In this document: one piece after another, positions 50,221 through 61,012 of the stretch
Layout of the letters: the number at the start of each line of letters is the position of its first letter
How positions within the stretch are numbered: the stretch's first letter is position 1
Origin: UBA5189 sp040389445
GTDB taxonomy: Bacteria > Chloroflexota > Limnocylindria > Limnocylindrales > CSP1-4
Assembly (NCBI GenBank): GCA_040389445.1
Contig: JAZJZX010000013.1
Span: 186,001 to 250,000 of the forward strand
Direction of reading: 5' to 3'
DNA length: 64,000 nucleotides
The notes under the pieces: model-generated
Databases searched by the model: none
The model's input: only the letters and a program-made list of their open reading frames with translations
What the model was told of the DNA's origin: nothing
Position numbers and translations under genes: made by a program

Positions 50221-51345
50221 GCCTGGGGGTCGTCGCCTTCGGCGGATGGCGGACGTCCCGTGGCCAGCCGCTCCAGCTCCGCCTGCATGAACAGGTCGAG
50301 GTCGCCGTCGAGCACGGCGCCGGTGTTCGATGTTTCGTGGCCGGTCCGCAGGTCCTTGACCATCTGATAGGGATGCAGGACGTAGCTGCGGATCTGGTTG
50401 CCCCAGCCCGCGGTCACATGTTCACCCCGAAGCTTCTGCAGCTCCGCCTCGCGTTTCTCGAGCTCGAGCTCGAGCAATCGTGATTTCAGCACCCGGATGG
50501 CGAGTTCGCGGTTCTGGACGGCCGACCGCTCGTTCTGGCAGGTGACCACGATGCCGGTCGGAAGATGCGTGAGCCGGATCGCGGACTCGGTCTTCTGGAC
50601 GTGCTGTCCGCCCGCGCCCGACGAGCGAAACGTATCGACCCGGATGTCATCGAAATTCAGGTCGATCTCCACGTCGTCGTCGGCCTCGGGCATGATCTCT
50701 ACCAGGGCGAACGTCGTCTGGCGGCGCTTCTGTGCGTCGTACGGGCTGATTCGAACGAGGCGATGGACCCCGCGTTCGGCTCGCAGCCAGCCGAACGCGT
50801 TGCGCCCGGCAACCGTGACCGTGGCGCTCTTGATGCCGGCCTGCTCGCCCTCGGTCACATCGACGACATCGGTCTTGAACCGATGACGCTCGGCCCAGCG
50901 CAGGTACATTCGCAGCAGCATCTCCGCCCAGTCGGTCGCCTCGGTGCCGCCGGCGCCGGCCGAGATCGTCAGCACCGCGTTCTTGGCGTCGTACTCACCC
51001 GAGAACAGCAGCAGGGTGCGCTCGCGCCCGAACACCCTTGCCAGATCGTCGGCTTCGCGCTCGATCTCCTCCTGGAGTTCCTCGTCGGGTGTTTGCTCGA
51101 GCATCCCGAGCAGCTCGAGAAGGTCGTCAACGCGCTTCTCGATCCCCCGCCACAGGATCAGCTCGTCGCGGAGGCCCTCGGCTTCGCGCAGGATGGATTG
51201 GGCGACGCGCTGGTCGTCCCAGAATGCCGGGTCAGCGGCCCTGAGATCGAGCGAGGCGAGGCGGCTCTCCTTGGCCCCGAGGTCAAAGACGCCCCGACGT
51301 CGACCGGATCCGCTCCGCCAGGTCTCCGATGGACGCTGCGTCCAT
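50217..51345 (-). CDS. prfB: Peptide chain release factor 2 (programmed +1 frameshift)
   Basis: The gene begins at ATG 51345 (zero frame, 20 codons to CTT) and stops at TGA (51285-51283) in CTT TGA C. A +1 slip reads GAC onward to give about 375 residues in total, starting MDAASIGDLAERIRSTSGRL and continuing DLGAKESRLASLDLRAADPA. The GGQ peptidyl-hydrolysis motif is SGAGGQHVQKTES. The codon-recognition tripeptide SPF is SPY here (VRISPYDAQKRRQTTFA). RF2 terminates at UGA and UAA; the frameshift senses RF2 level. It overlaps the cysteine-rich gene by one base (TGATG). Confidence 0.95.
51282..51288 (-). promoter_or_regulatory. Programmed +1 frameshift site of prfB
   Basis: The heptamer CTTTGAC (51288-51282) after GGGGCGT matches the bacterial prfB slippery site: CUU followed by in-frame UGA and C, with a purine-rich Shine-Dalgarno-like GGGG three bases upstream. 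Poor termination at UGAC when RF2 is scarce promotes slippage. Confidence 0.9.
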
Positions 51346-51569
51346 CAGTTCCGGACCTGGAGGTCCTGGAGCAGGATCGGACGGAGCTCGATCAGTCGGA
51401 GAGCCGACTTGCTCCGTGCGACGACGGGGTTCACGCAGGGGCAGTACCCATTGTGGGGGCAGACGCCACAGTTGCCGTCGCAGTCGAGGGCGGCGGCATA
51501 ACTGCAGGACCGACAGTCTCGCTCGCAGGCGATCAGGTCAACGAAACTCGCTTCCTCAGCCTGCTTCAC
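51345..51569 (-). CDS. Small cysteine-rich protein translationally coupled to prfB
   Basis: The 74-residue frame starts at GTG 51569, five bases after GAGG; upstream starts in the same frame look weaker. The middle has eight clustered cysteines: ACERDCRSCSYAAALDC, then GNCGVCPHNGYCPC. A hydrophobic helix-like tail ends in LRLIELRPILLQDLQVRN. Its TGA shares a base with the prfB ATG (TGATG), so it is probably translated and coupled. The cysteine pattern suggests a zinc or iron-sulfur site. No known family was recognised. Confidence 0.6.
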   Translation of the reverse strand: MKQAEEASFVDLIACERDCRSCSYAAALDCDGNCGVCPHNGYCPCVNPVVARSKSALRLIELRPILLQDLQVRN

Positions 51570-51662
51570 AAGTCCCTCTCTCAACACACCATTGGGCACG
51601 GCGGGCGGGGCGCTGGGTTTGCCGGTAGGACAGGGGGGTCCCGATGCTCGGAAGTTGTGCCG

Positions 51663-51691
51663 AGTATACGTGCGCATGCCGTGCTCGCCAA
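51663..51691 (-). promoter_or_regulatory. Candidate promoter of the cysteine-rich gene-prfB-GNAT operon
   Basis: On the minus strand TTGGCG (51691-51686), a 17-base spacer and TATACT (51668-51663; five of six match). Transcripts would start near 51656, about 85 bases before the GTG at 51569. Confidence 0.55.
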
Positions 51692-51752
51692 GAGGCTAGT
51701 CGCGTTTTTCGGCATAAATCTCGATCGGAATCGCAATTCGCGGTGGCATTGG

Positions 51753-52373
51753 CTACGGATTCGTCGGCGATTCCTCGAGAATCAGGTGCCCGCCGCCCAC
51801 GAAGTAGATGGCAAGCGCCCCCAGCTCGTGGGCGATCGCCTCCAATCGCCGATCTCGATCGGCATCCACCGGTCCGGTCGTCGTGGGGGAACCGAGGGCG
51901 ACGACCCCCTGGTCCGTGGCGATCCGCAGGACCCGAAGCATGTGCGTCCGGTCGCTCACGAAGACGGCGGTCGTGAGTCCGCGACCGCGGAGGATCTCGC
52001 TCACGGCCTCCAGGGATTCCAGGGTCGTGCGTCCGCGGTCCTCGGCCAGGATGACCGAGGCGGGCACGCCGTGTTCCACGGCCCACGCCCGCGCGGCCGA
52101 TGCTTCGGTGGTCCGGTCTCCGGCAGCCTTGCCACCGGTGACGATCAGGAGCGGCGCGACGCCCGCCCCGTAGAGATCCACGGCGTGCCGGAGTCGTGCC
52201 TCGAGCACCGGCGACGGTCGCCCGTTGTACTGCGCGGCTCCAAGGACGACGATGGCATCAGCGCGACGCTGCTCGTCACGGGCCCCCTGTTCCTCGATTC
52301 TGAAGACGGTCCACCCGGCCACGAGGGTTGCGCCGAGTAGCACAGCGAGGAGGATGCGCACGAGGTGCGACAC
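51753..52373 (-). CDS. YdcF/SanA-like membrane protein (DUF218)
   Basis: The 206-residue protein has one N-terminal membrane helix (about 5-25). The DUF218 domain follows: DAIVVLGAAQYNGRPSPVLEARL (split across two segments), LLIVTGGKAAGDRTTEASAA, and AVFVSDRTHMLRVLRIA with the histidine. SanA/YdcF-type proteins bind nucleotides or S-adenosylmethionine and affect envelope integrity; the precise reaction is uncertain. It starts GTG 52373 and ends 183 bases before the cysteine-rich gene. The next upstream gene on the strand is secA, 38 bases away. Confidence 0.83.
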   Translation of the reverse strand: MSHLVRILLAVLLGATLVAGWTVFRIEEQGARDEQRRADAIVVLGAAQYNGRPSPVLEARLRHAVDLYGAGVAPLLIVTGGKAAGDRTTEASAARAWAVEHGVPASVILAEDRGRTTLESLEAVSEILRGRGLTTAVFVSDRTHMLRVLRIATDQGVVALGSPTTTGPVDADRDRRLEAIAHELGALAIYFVGGGHLILEESPTNP

Positions 52374-52411
52374 GAGCTGGTCGCCGGGCTGCGATCAGGC
52401 GTCCGGCCGGA

Positions 52412-55396
<2,985 letters not shown>

Positions 55397-55473
55397 GGCC
55401 GATGCAGTCTAGCCGAGGTGCGCGGGAGTCGAGAGCCACGGCACTCGCGTGGCGTCGTCGTCCCCCTGCCGGA

Positions 55474-55734
55474 TCAGCGGACGAGCGACCAGAAACCGGT
55501 GCCGTAGCCGACCACCAGCACGCCGAAGGTGGCAGCAGCGAGGAAGAGCCAGAACGCAACCGAACGGCCGACGGTCGTCGGGTTCATCTCGGTATTGGCG
55601 AGTTCGGGCAGGCGGCCCTTGTCGAGGGCCGCACCCCAGCGCGGCGAGCGGAGCTGGCGACGCCAGTCGCGCTCGACGACCGGCCGCGGCTCCAGGCTGC
55701 CCTTGCCGTCCGGTCGATGCAGTTGAAGGCTCAT
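55474..55734 (-). CDS. Small single-pass membrane protein downstream of prs
   Basis: The 86-residue protein is basic in its first 40 residues (PRPVVERDWRRQLRSPRWGA) and has one membrane helix at about residues 60-80 (VAFWLFLAAATFGVLVVGYG) near the C-terminus. No domain is recognised. The ATG overlaps the prs stop by 4 bases (ATGA), which supports translation. Its location between prs and secA gives no clear function; tail-anchored orientation is possible. Confidence 0.6.
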   Translation of the reverse strand: MSLQLHRPDGKGSLEPRPVVERDWRRQLRSPRWGAALDKGRLPELANTEMNPTTVGRSVAFWLFLAAATFGVLVVGYGTGFWSLVR

Positions 55735-56834
55735 CGATCTCCCGCCTTGCTCGCGGCCGCTATGGCCGCCTCCAGTTCAGAGGCATCCGGATCGTGATCC
55801 GGCTCATTTCGAGTATCGAGCTTCCTGGCGACGCCGTCCTCCCAGAGCAGCATCTCCTGCGTGAACTCGACTTCGCTGCTGAACAGCGCACCCACGGATT
55901 CGCCGCGATGAATTCGCTTGATCGCCTCGCCGATCAGGGGAGCGATCGAGAGCGTCGTGATCTTTGGAATGCGCTTGGCCTGGGGCAGCGGCACCGTATC
56001 CGTCAGCACCACCTCCCGGAGCCCCGATTCGGCGATGCGCTCGACGGCGGGGTGCGACAGGATCCCGTGGGTGGCACAGGCATAGATCTCGTTGACGCCC
56101 TCGCGCTCGAGCGCCCGAACCGTCTCGGTCAAGGTGCCCCCGGTGTCGATCTCGTCGTCCACGATCACGGCCCGACGACCCCGGACGTCACCGATGACGT
56201 TCATCAGCTCGGCGCGGTCGAGGTTGCCGACCCGCCGTTTCTCGATGATCGCGAGCGGCGCGTCCAGGAACTCGGCGAAGGCCCGGGCGCGCTTGGCGAA
56301 CCCAAGGTCGGTGACGACGACGAGATTCTCGAGATGCTTGTGCTTGAAGTAGTTGGACAGGATGTGGACGGCCGTCAGCTCATCGACGGGGATGTTGAAG
56401 AACCCCTGGATCTGACCCTGATGGAGATCCATGGTCAGAATGCGGTCGGCACCGGCGACCGTGATCATGTCCGCGACCAGGCGGGCGGTGATCGGGACGC
56501 GCGGCTGATCCTTCTTGTCCGACCGTCCGTAGCCGTAGTACGGCACGACCGCCGTGATGCGGCCGGCGCTGGCCCGCTTGAAAGCGTCGATCATGATCAG
56601 CAGTTCCATGATCGCGTCGTTCACCGTGATCGAATCGTCGACCGGCCGACAGGTCGGCTGGACGATGAACACGTCCTTCTCCCGGACGTTGTCCAGGATC
56701 TTGACGAAGATGTTCTCGTTGGCGAACTTGAACACGTCGAGACGCCCGGTCTCGGCACCGAGGTAGCGGGCGATCTTCCGGGCCAGATCCGGGTTCGAGT
56801 TGCCGTGGTAGATCTCGAACTGGTCCGCGTACAC
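55731..56834 (-). CDS. prs: Ribose-phosphate pyrophosphokinase
   Basis: The 367-residue enzyme makes PRPP from ribose-5-phosphate and ATP. Motifs: FANENIFVKILDNVREKDVF, ATP-loop region YYGYGRSDKKDQPRVPITAR (about 100-120), DLHQGQIQGFF, and the PRPP-binding loop AVIVDDEIDTGGTL (about 220-233). A C-terminal extension beyond residue 325 (FTQEMLLWEDGVARKLD and an Asp/Glu tail) is longer than in E. coli Prs (about 315 residues). It precedes a small membrane protein and follows gyrA on the same strand. Confidence 0.96.
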   Translation of the reverse strand: MYADQFEIYHGNSNPDLARKIARYLGAETGRLDVFKFANENIFVKILDNVREKDVFIVQPTCRPVDDSITVNDAIMELLIMIDAFKRASAGRITAVVPYYGYGRSDKKDQPRVPITARLVADMITVAGADRILTMDLHQGQIQGFFNIPVDELTAVHILSNYFKHKHLENLVVVTDLGFAKRARAFAEFLDAPLAIIEKRRVGNLDRAELMNVIGDVRGRRAVIVDDEIDTGGTLTETVRALEREGVNEIYACATHGILSHPAVERIAESGLREVVLTDTVPLPQAKRIPKITTLSIAPLIGEAIKRIHRGESVGALFSSEVEFTQEMLLWEDGVARKLDTRNEPDHDPDASELEAAIAAASKAGDR

Positions 56835-56872
56835 GGAGGACTCCTTCCGCTCGCCGGGCCGGAACGCGCCGC

Positions 56873-59449
56873 TCAGGCGCCGCGCTCCGTCGTGGTGCCG
56901 CCGCTTGTGGCTGCGCCACCCGCTTCCGGGTCGCCATTGTCGCCGTTGTCGAGGGCTTCCGCCAGTCCCGGGCGGAAGGCGGCAATTCCGACCACGCCGT
57001 CGCCCTCGTTCATCCGCATCACGATGACCCCGCGAGCACCGGACGAGTAGCGGTTGATGCTGCTCAGGTCGGTCCTCACCACCTGGCCGTGCGCGGAGAT
57101 CAGGACCAGTTCCTCGTCCAGCTCCGTGACCTGCTGGACGGCCGTCACCATGCCGGTCTTTCGACCCTCGAGCGCGATCAGCCGGACGCCCTGCCCACCG
57201 CGGTGCTTCAGCCGGAACTCGGTGAGGGGCACGCGCTTGCCGTAGCCCGTGTCGGTCAGGACGAGGAGATCGGCGCCGGGCTGAACGACGCTCATGGACA
57301 CGACCCGATCATCGGCCTTCTTGAGCAGCCGGATCCCGATGACCCCGGCCGCGTCTCGGCCCATCGGCCGGACCTCGCTCTCCGCGAACCGGGCGAGCAT
57401 GCCCTGGGCGGTGGCGATGATGACGTCATCCATGCCGGAAGAGACATCGACCCAGGCGAGCTCATCCGATTCGTCGAGCGTGATGGCCCGAATCCCCGTG
57501 GACCGGACCCGCTCGAACTGTTCGAGCGGCGTCTTCTTGACGATGCCCCGGGTCGTGGCCAGCACGAGATAGCTGCCCGGCGCAAACGTCGGCAGCGTGA
57601 TGGTGGCCATGGGAACCTCGCCCGATTCCACCTGGACACCGGGCAGGTTGATGATCGGCATGCCCTTCGCCTGGCGGCTCGCGTCGGGAATCGAGTGGAC
57701 CTTGGCGGAGAAGACGCGGCCGCGATTGGTGAAGAACAGCGCCCAGTCGTGCGTGTTCGCGACCAGGAGGTGCTTGACGGCGTCCTCCTCGCGGGTCGTG
57801 TGCCCGATGACCCCCTTGCCGCCGCGCGCCTGGCGTCGGTAGGTCGCGACCGGCTGGCGCTTGATGTACCCACGGCCGCTGATCGTGATGACCACGTCCT
57901 CGTCGGCGATCAGGTCCTCGTCGGTGAGCTCCCGGGAGGAGTCGTCCTGGACGCGGGTCTTGCGCTCACCGGCATAGCGCTTCTTCAGTTCCGCGAGTTC
58001 GTCCTTGATGATCGCCAGCACTCGTGAGGCGTTGGCCAGGATGTCCTCCAGTTCGGCGATCAGCTGGATCACCTGGAGGTACTCGTCCTCGATCTTCTTG
58101 CGTTCGAGCGCGGCCAGTCGGGCCAGCCGCATGTCCAGAATGGCCTGCGCCTGCCGCTCGCTGAGGTCGAACCCCTTCTCGAGGTTCGTGCGGGCGGTCT
58201 CGGTGTCGGCCGACGCCCGGATCGTCCTGATCACCGCATCGAGGTTGTCGAGTGCCTTCTTGAGGCCCTCGAGGATGTGCGCCCGGTCGCGTGCCTTGCC
58301 GAGATCGAACTCGGTCCGCCGCCGCACGATCTCGCGGCGATGGTCGACGTGGTGCTGGAGAACCGACTTCAGCGAAAGCGTCTGGGGCTGTCCGTCGACG
58401 AGGGCAAGCATGTTCATGTTGAAGGCCATCTGCATCGAGGTGTGCTTGAACAGGTTGTTGAGCACCTTGTGCGGATTGGCGTCGCGCTTGATCTCGATGT
58501 AGATCCGCATCCCGTCGCGGTCCGACTCGTCGCGAAGGTCGGAGATGCCTTCCATCTTCTTGTCCTTGACGAGCTCCGCAATCTTCTCGAGGAGGCTGGC
58601 CTTGTTCACCTGGTAGGGCAACTCGGTGACGATGATCGCCATCCGGTCGCCGCGAACCTCCTCGAAGGCAACCTGCGCGCGCATCACGACCCGTCCCCGG
58701 CCATGGGCATACATCTGGCGGATCGCGTCGACGGTCTCCCATTCACCGGAGATCAGGTTGCGCTGACGCTCGTAGCGAAAGATCGTCCCGCCGGTCGGGA
58801 AGTCGGGACCGGTGACCAGGGCGGACAGGTCGTCGGAAGTGATCGCGGGGTCCTCGATCAGGGCGATCGCTGCGTCCACGACCTCGCCGAGGTGGTGCGG
58901 CGGGATGTTGGTGGCCATGCCGACCGCGATCCCGGAGCTGCCGTTGATGAGCAGGTTCGGCAGCTTGGCCGGCAGGACCGACGGCTCCTTCTGGGTGCCG
59001 TCGTAGTTCTCGACGTAGTCGACCGTGTCCTTGTCGATGTCGGCCAGCATCTCGGAGGCAATCGCCGTCAGGCGAGCTTCGGTGTACCGCATGGCGGCCG
59101 CGGCGTCGCCGTCGACGGATCCGAAGTTGCCCTGGCCGTCGATGAGCGGATAGCGCATCGAGAAGCCCTGGGCCAGTCGCACGAGAGCGTCGTACAGGGC
59201 GACGTCACCGTGCGGGTGATACTTGCCCATGACCTCGCCGACGATCGCGGCACACTTCCGGAACGAGCTGGTCGCGGAGAGGCCCATCTCCCCCATCGTG
59301 TAGAGGATCCGGCGATGGACCGGCTTCAGGCCGTCGCGGACGTCCGGCAGCGCGCGCGCCACGATGACGCTCATCGCGTAGTCGAGGTACGAGACCCGCA
59401 TCTCGTCCTCGATGCGGATGCCCTTGATGGTGCCGGGATTGTCGGTCAC
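56873..59449 (-). CDS. gyrA: DNA gyrase subunit A
   Basis: The 858-residue protein starts with DEMRVSYLDYAMSVIVARALPD (split), and the catalytic tyrosine is in MRYTEARLTAIASEML (about residue 126). The region where fluoroquinolone resistance occurs reads HGDVALYDALVRLA, with alanine at the position where E. coli GyrA has Ser83. The C-terminal propeller contains the GyrA box QARGGKGV (about 545) needed for DNA wrapping, and a second RGGQG-like loop (KHRGGQGVRL). ATP-driven negative supercoiling with GyrB is expected. It is encoded downstream of the parB-gyrB-thioesterase-alkD-like genes. Confidence 0.97.
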   Translation of the reverse strand: MTDNPGTIKGIRIEDEMRVSYLDYAMSVIVARALPDVRDGLKPVHRRILYTMGEMGLSATSSFRKCAAIVGEVMGKYHPHGDVALYDALVRLAQGFSMRYPLIDGQGNFGSVDGDAAAAMRYTEARLTAIASEMLADIDKDTVDYVENYDGTQKEPSVLPAKLPNLLINGSSGIAVGMATNIPPHHLGEVVDAAIALIEDPAITSDDLSALVTGPDFPTGGTIFRYERQRNLISGEWETVDAIRQMYAHGRGRVVMRAQVAFEEVRGDRMAIIVTELPYQVNKASLLEKIAELVKDKKMEGISDLRDESDRDGMRIYIEIKRDANPHKVLNNLFKHTSMQMAFNMNMLALVDGQPQTLSLKSVLQHHVDHRREIVRRRTEFDLGKARDRAHILEGLKKALDNLDAVIRTIRASADTETARTNLEKGFDLSERQAQAILDMRLARLAALERKKIEDEYLQVIQLIAELEDILANASRVLAIIKDELAELKKRYAGERKTRVQDDSSRELTDEDLIADEDVVITISGRGYIKRQPVATYRRQARGGKGVIGHTTREEDAVKHLLVANTHDWALFFTNRGRVFSAKVHSIPDASRQAKGMPIINLPGVQVESGEVPMATITLPTFAPGSYLVLATTRGIVKKTPLEQFERVRSTGIRAITLDESDELAWVDVSSGMDDVIIATAQGMLARFAESEVRPMGRDAAGVIGIRLLKKADDRVVSMSVVQPGADLLVLTDTGYGKRVPLTEFRLKHRGGQGVRLIALEGRKTGMVTAVQQVTELDEELVLISAHGQVVRTDLSSINRYSSGARGVIVMRMNEGDGVVGIAAFRPGLAEALDNGDNGDPEAGGAATSGGTTTERGA

Positions 59450-59483
59450 TGGTCGGTGGCTCCTTCGGTCGGGTCGGCGACGG

Positions 59484-60494
59484 TCATGTCAGTGTGGGGT
59501 TGGCGAAGGTGCGTCCGAGGCCGGACTCGCCAAATCGGGCGGCTGTCTCGGCGGCCCGCGACGTTGAAGGACTGCCAGCGCGCCTCCGGATGCCGTCGAT
59601 GGCGGCGCGGATTGGTGCGGCCGTGGCCGGATCGAGCTTCGGGAGGACATCGCGGATCACCCACGCCCGGTGGCCGTCGGCGTTTCGGACCGAGCGTTCA
59701 GCCTCCTGCTCGAGGGCCGCCGTCGTGGCATCGATATCGATCAGGGCCATCGAGCGATACGCCCACGACAGGGATTTCTGGACATCCGGCTCTGAATCCC
59801 CGATGAGTTGTGCAAGGAGCGCCAGGCCACGTTCGGCGATCTCGGGCGTCCGTCCCCGGGTGCGAACGACAAAGGGGATCGTGGCGATGGTGGAGCCGAC
59901 CAGCCGGCGCTCCCAGCGCGAAGGGGCGTAGACGAGTTGCTCGAGCTCGGCCCAGCGGTACGGCTCGTCGAGAACGCCCACGCCGATCGTGCGGGCGAGC
60001 GTGTCGACCGTGATCCAGTCGCCCGCCTCGCGGGCCGCGCGACGGAGCACCTGCCAGGTCCGCTCACGCTCGGGCCGAAGGGTCTGAGCAAGCATGCCGA
60101 AGGCAAACCAGCGGGCTTCGAGTTCTCGTTCGCCGAGCAGGTGATCCGCATCCAGCAGCAGTGCTGCCGGCGAGTCGCTGCGTGTCGACGCCCTGAATCC
60201 CCGCTCGAGCGCCCGGAGCAGCGGGCTTCGAACCCCGTGAGTCGGCCCGATCCCGGGCGCGACGAACTGCTGTTCGGCACGACAGGTCGGATCGGCCAGC
60301 TCAATGAGCGCCGCCCGGAGCGCCGCCGCAAACGCGACCGGGTCCTGAACGTGATCCGAGATGGACCTGCCCAGAATCTGCGCCAGGTCGAGGTGATCCG
60401 CAACGAACGTTCGGGCATGGCCGTCGGCCGCAACCGCCGCTTCAGGGTTGCAGCTGCGGCGGCGGGAGGGGTGGGCAGGAGCCAGGCCGATCAC
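59484..60494 (-). CDS. AlkD-like HEAT-repeat protein (DNA alkylation repair family)
   Basis: The 336-residue protein is built of helical HEAT-like repeats. RELEARWFAFGMLAQTLRPE (about 132-151) and TWQVLRRAAREAGDWITVDT (about 155-174) are close to the AlkD pattern E-x-R-x2-A...W-x2-VD. VQKSLSWAYRSMA lies further on. AlkD glycosylases excise bulky N3/N7-alkylpurines without base flipping. A N-terminal extension of about 100 residues is unusual. GTG start overlaps the thioesterase stop by 3-4 bases. DNA repair function is inferred from fold only. Confidence 0.7.
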   Translation of the reverse strand: MIGLAPAHPSRRRSCNPEAAVAADGHARTFVADHLDLAQILGRSISDHVQDPVAFAAALRAALIELADPTCRAEQQFVAPGIGPTHGVRSPLLRALERGFRASTRSDSPAALLLDADHLLGERELEARWFAFGMLAQTLRPERERTWQVLRRAAREAGDWITVDTLARTIGVGVLDEPYRWAELEQLVYAPSRWERRLVGSTIATIPFVVRTRGRTPEIAERGLALLAQLIGDSEPDVQKSLSWAYRSMALIDIDATTAALEQEAERSVRNADGHRAWVIRDVLPKLDPATAAPIRAAIDGIRRRAGSPSTSRAAETAARFGESGLGRTFANPTLT

Positions 60495-61012
60495 ACGTCC
60501 ACCGCCTCGGGTGACTCGGGCTGGGCGTCCGTCCGACGAAGCTGGTATCGAGCCTTGAGTTCGGCCAGACGCTCCGGTGGTGCGGCTACGTAGGTCCCGG
60601 TGCTGGTCGCCATGACGTCACCGGTCGCGGCGTCCAGCAGCCGGCCCTCGGTCCTGAGCAGGCGGCGGCCGGCCTCGGTCACGGTGCCCTCCGCCCGGAG
60701 CCTTCGGCCCGTGGCGACCGGTCGCCGGAACTCGACGGACATGCGCGCCGTCACGCCCCAGGTGTCGCGGCCGATGACCGACCAGGCCATGACTTCGTCG
60801 AGGATCGTGCACAGGATTCCGCCGTGGGCAACTCCCTCCCAGCCCTGGAACGCCGGACCGAGCGTCAGCTCCGTCCAGCACCCTGTGGCGTCCGTGTGGA
60901 GTTCCAGGTGCAGCCCGTGCTCATTGAGCTCGCCACACGCAAAGCACCGATGCGGTTCGAAGGCGAACCGTCGGCCGGCGAGCTCGGTGGTTGACGGGGC
61001 CTCAGATGTCAA
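60491..61012 (-). CDS. Hot-dog fold thioesterase (PaaI-like)
   Basis: The 173-residue product carries the hot-dog signature GVAHGGILCTILDEVM (about 61-76), with the HGG of acyl-CoA thioesterases. ARMSVEFRRPVATGRRLR follows, and an N-terminal CFACGELNEHGLHL cysteine pair typical of this subfamily. It hydrolyses acyl-CoA or a related thioester; substrate unknown. The TTG start lies inside the end of gyrB (11-base overlap), so translation is coupled to gyrB. No pathway neighbour identifies the substrate. Confidence 0.83.
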   Translation of the reverse strand: MTSEAPSTTELAGRRFAFEPHRCFACGELNEHGLHLELHTDATGCWTELTLGPAFQGWEGVAHGGILCTILDEVMAWSVIGRDTWGVTARMSVEFRRPVATGRRLRAEGTVTEAGRRLLRTEGRLLDAATGDVMATSTGTYVAAPPERLAELKARYQLRRTDAQPESPEAVDV

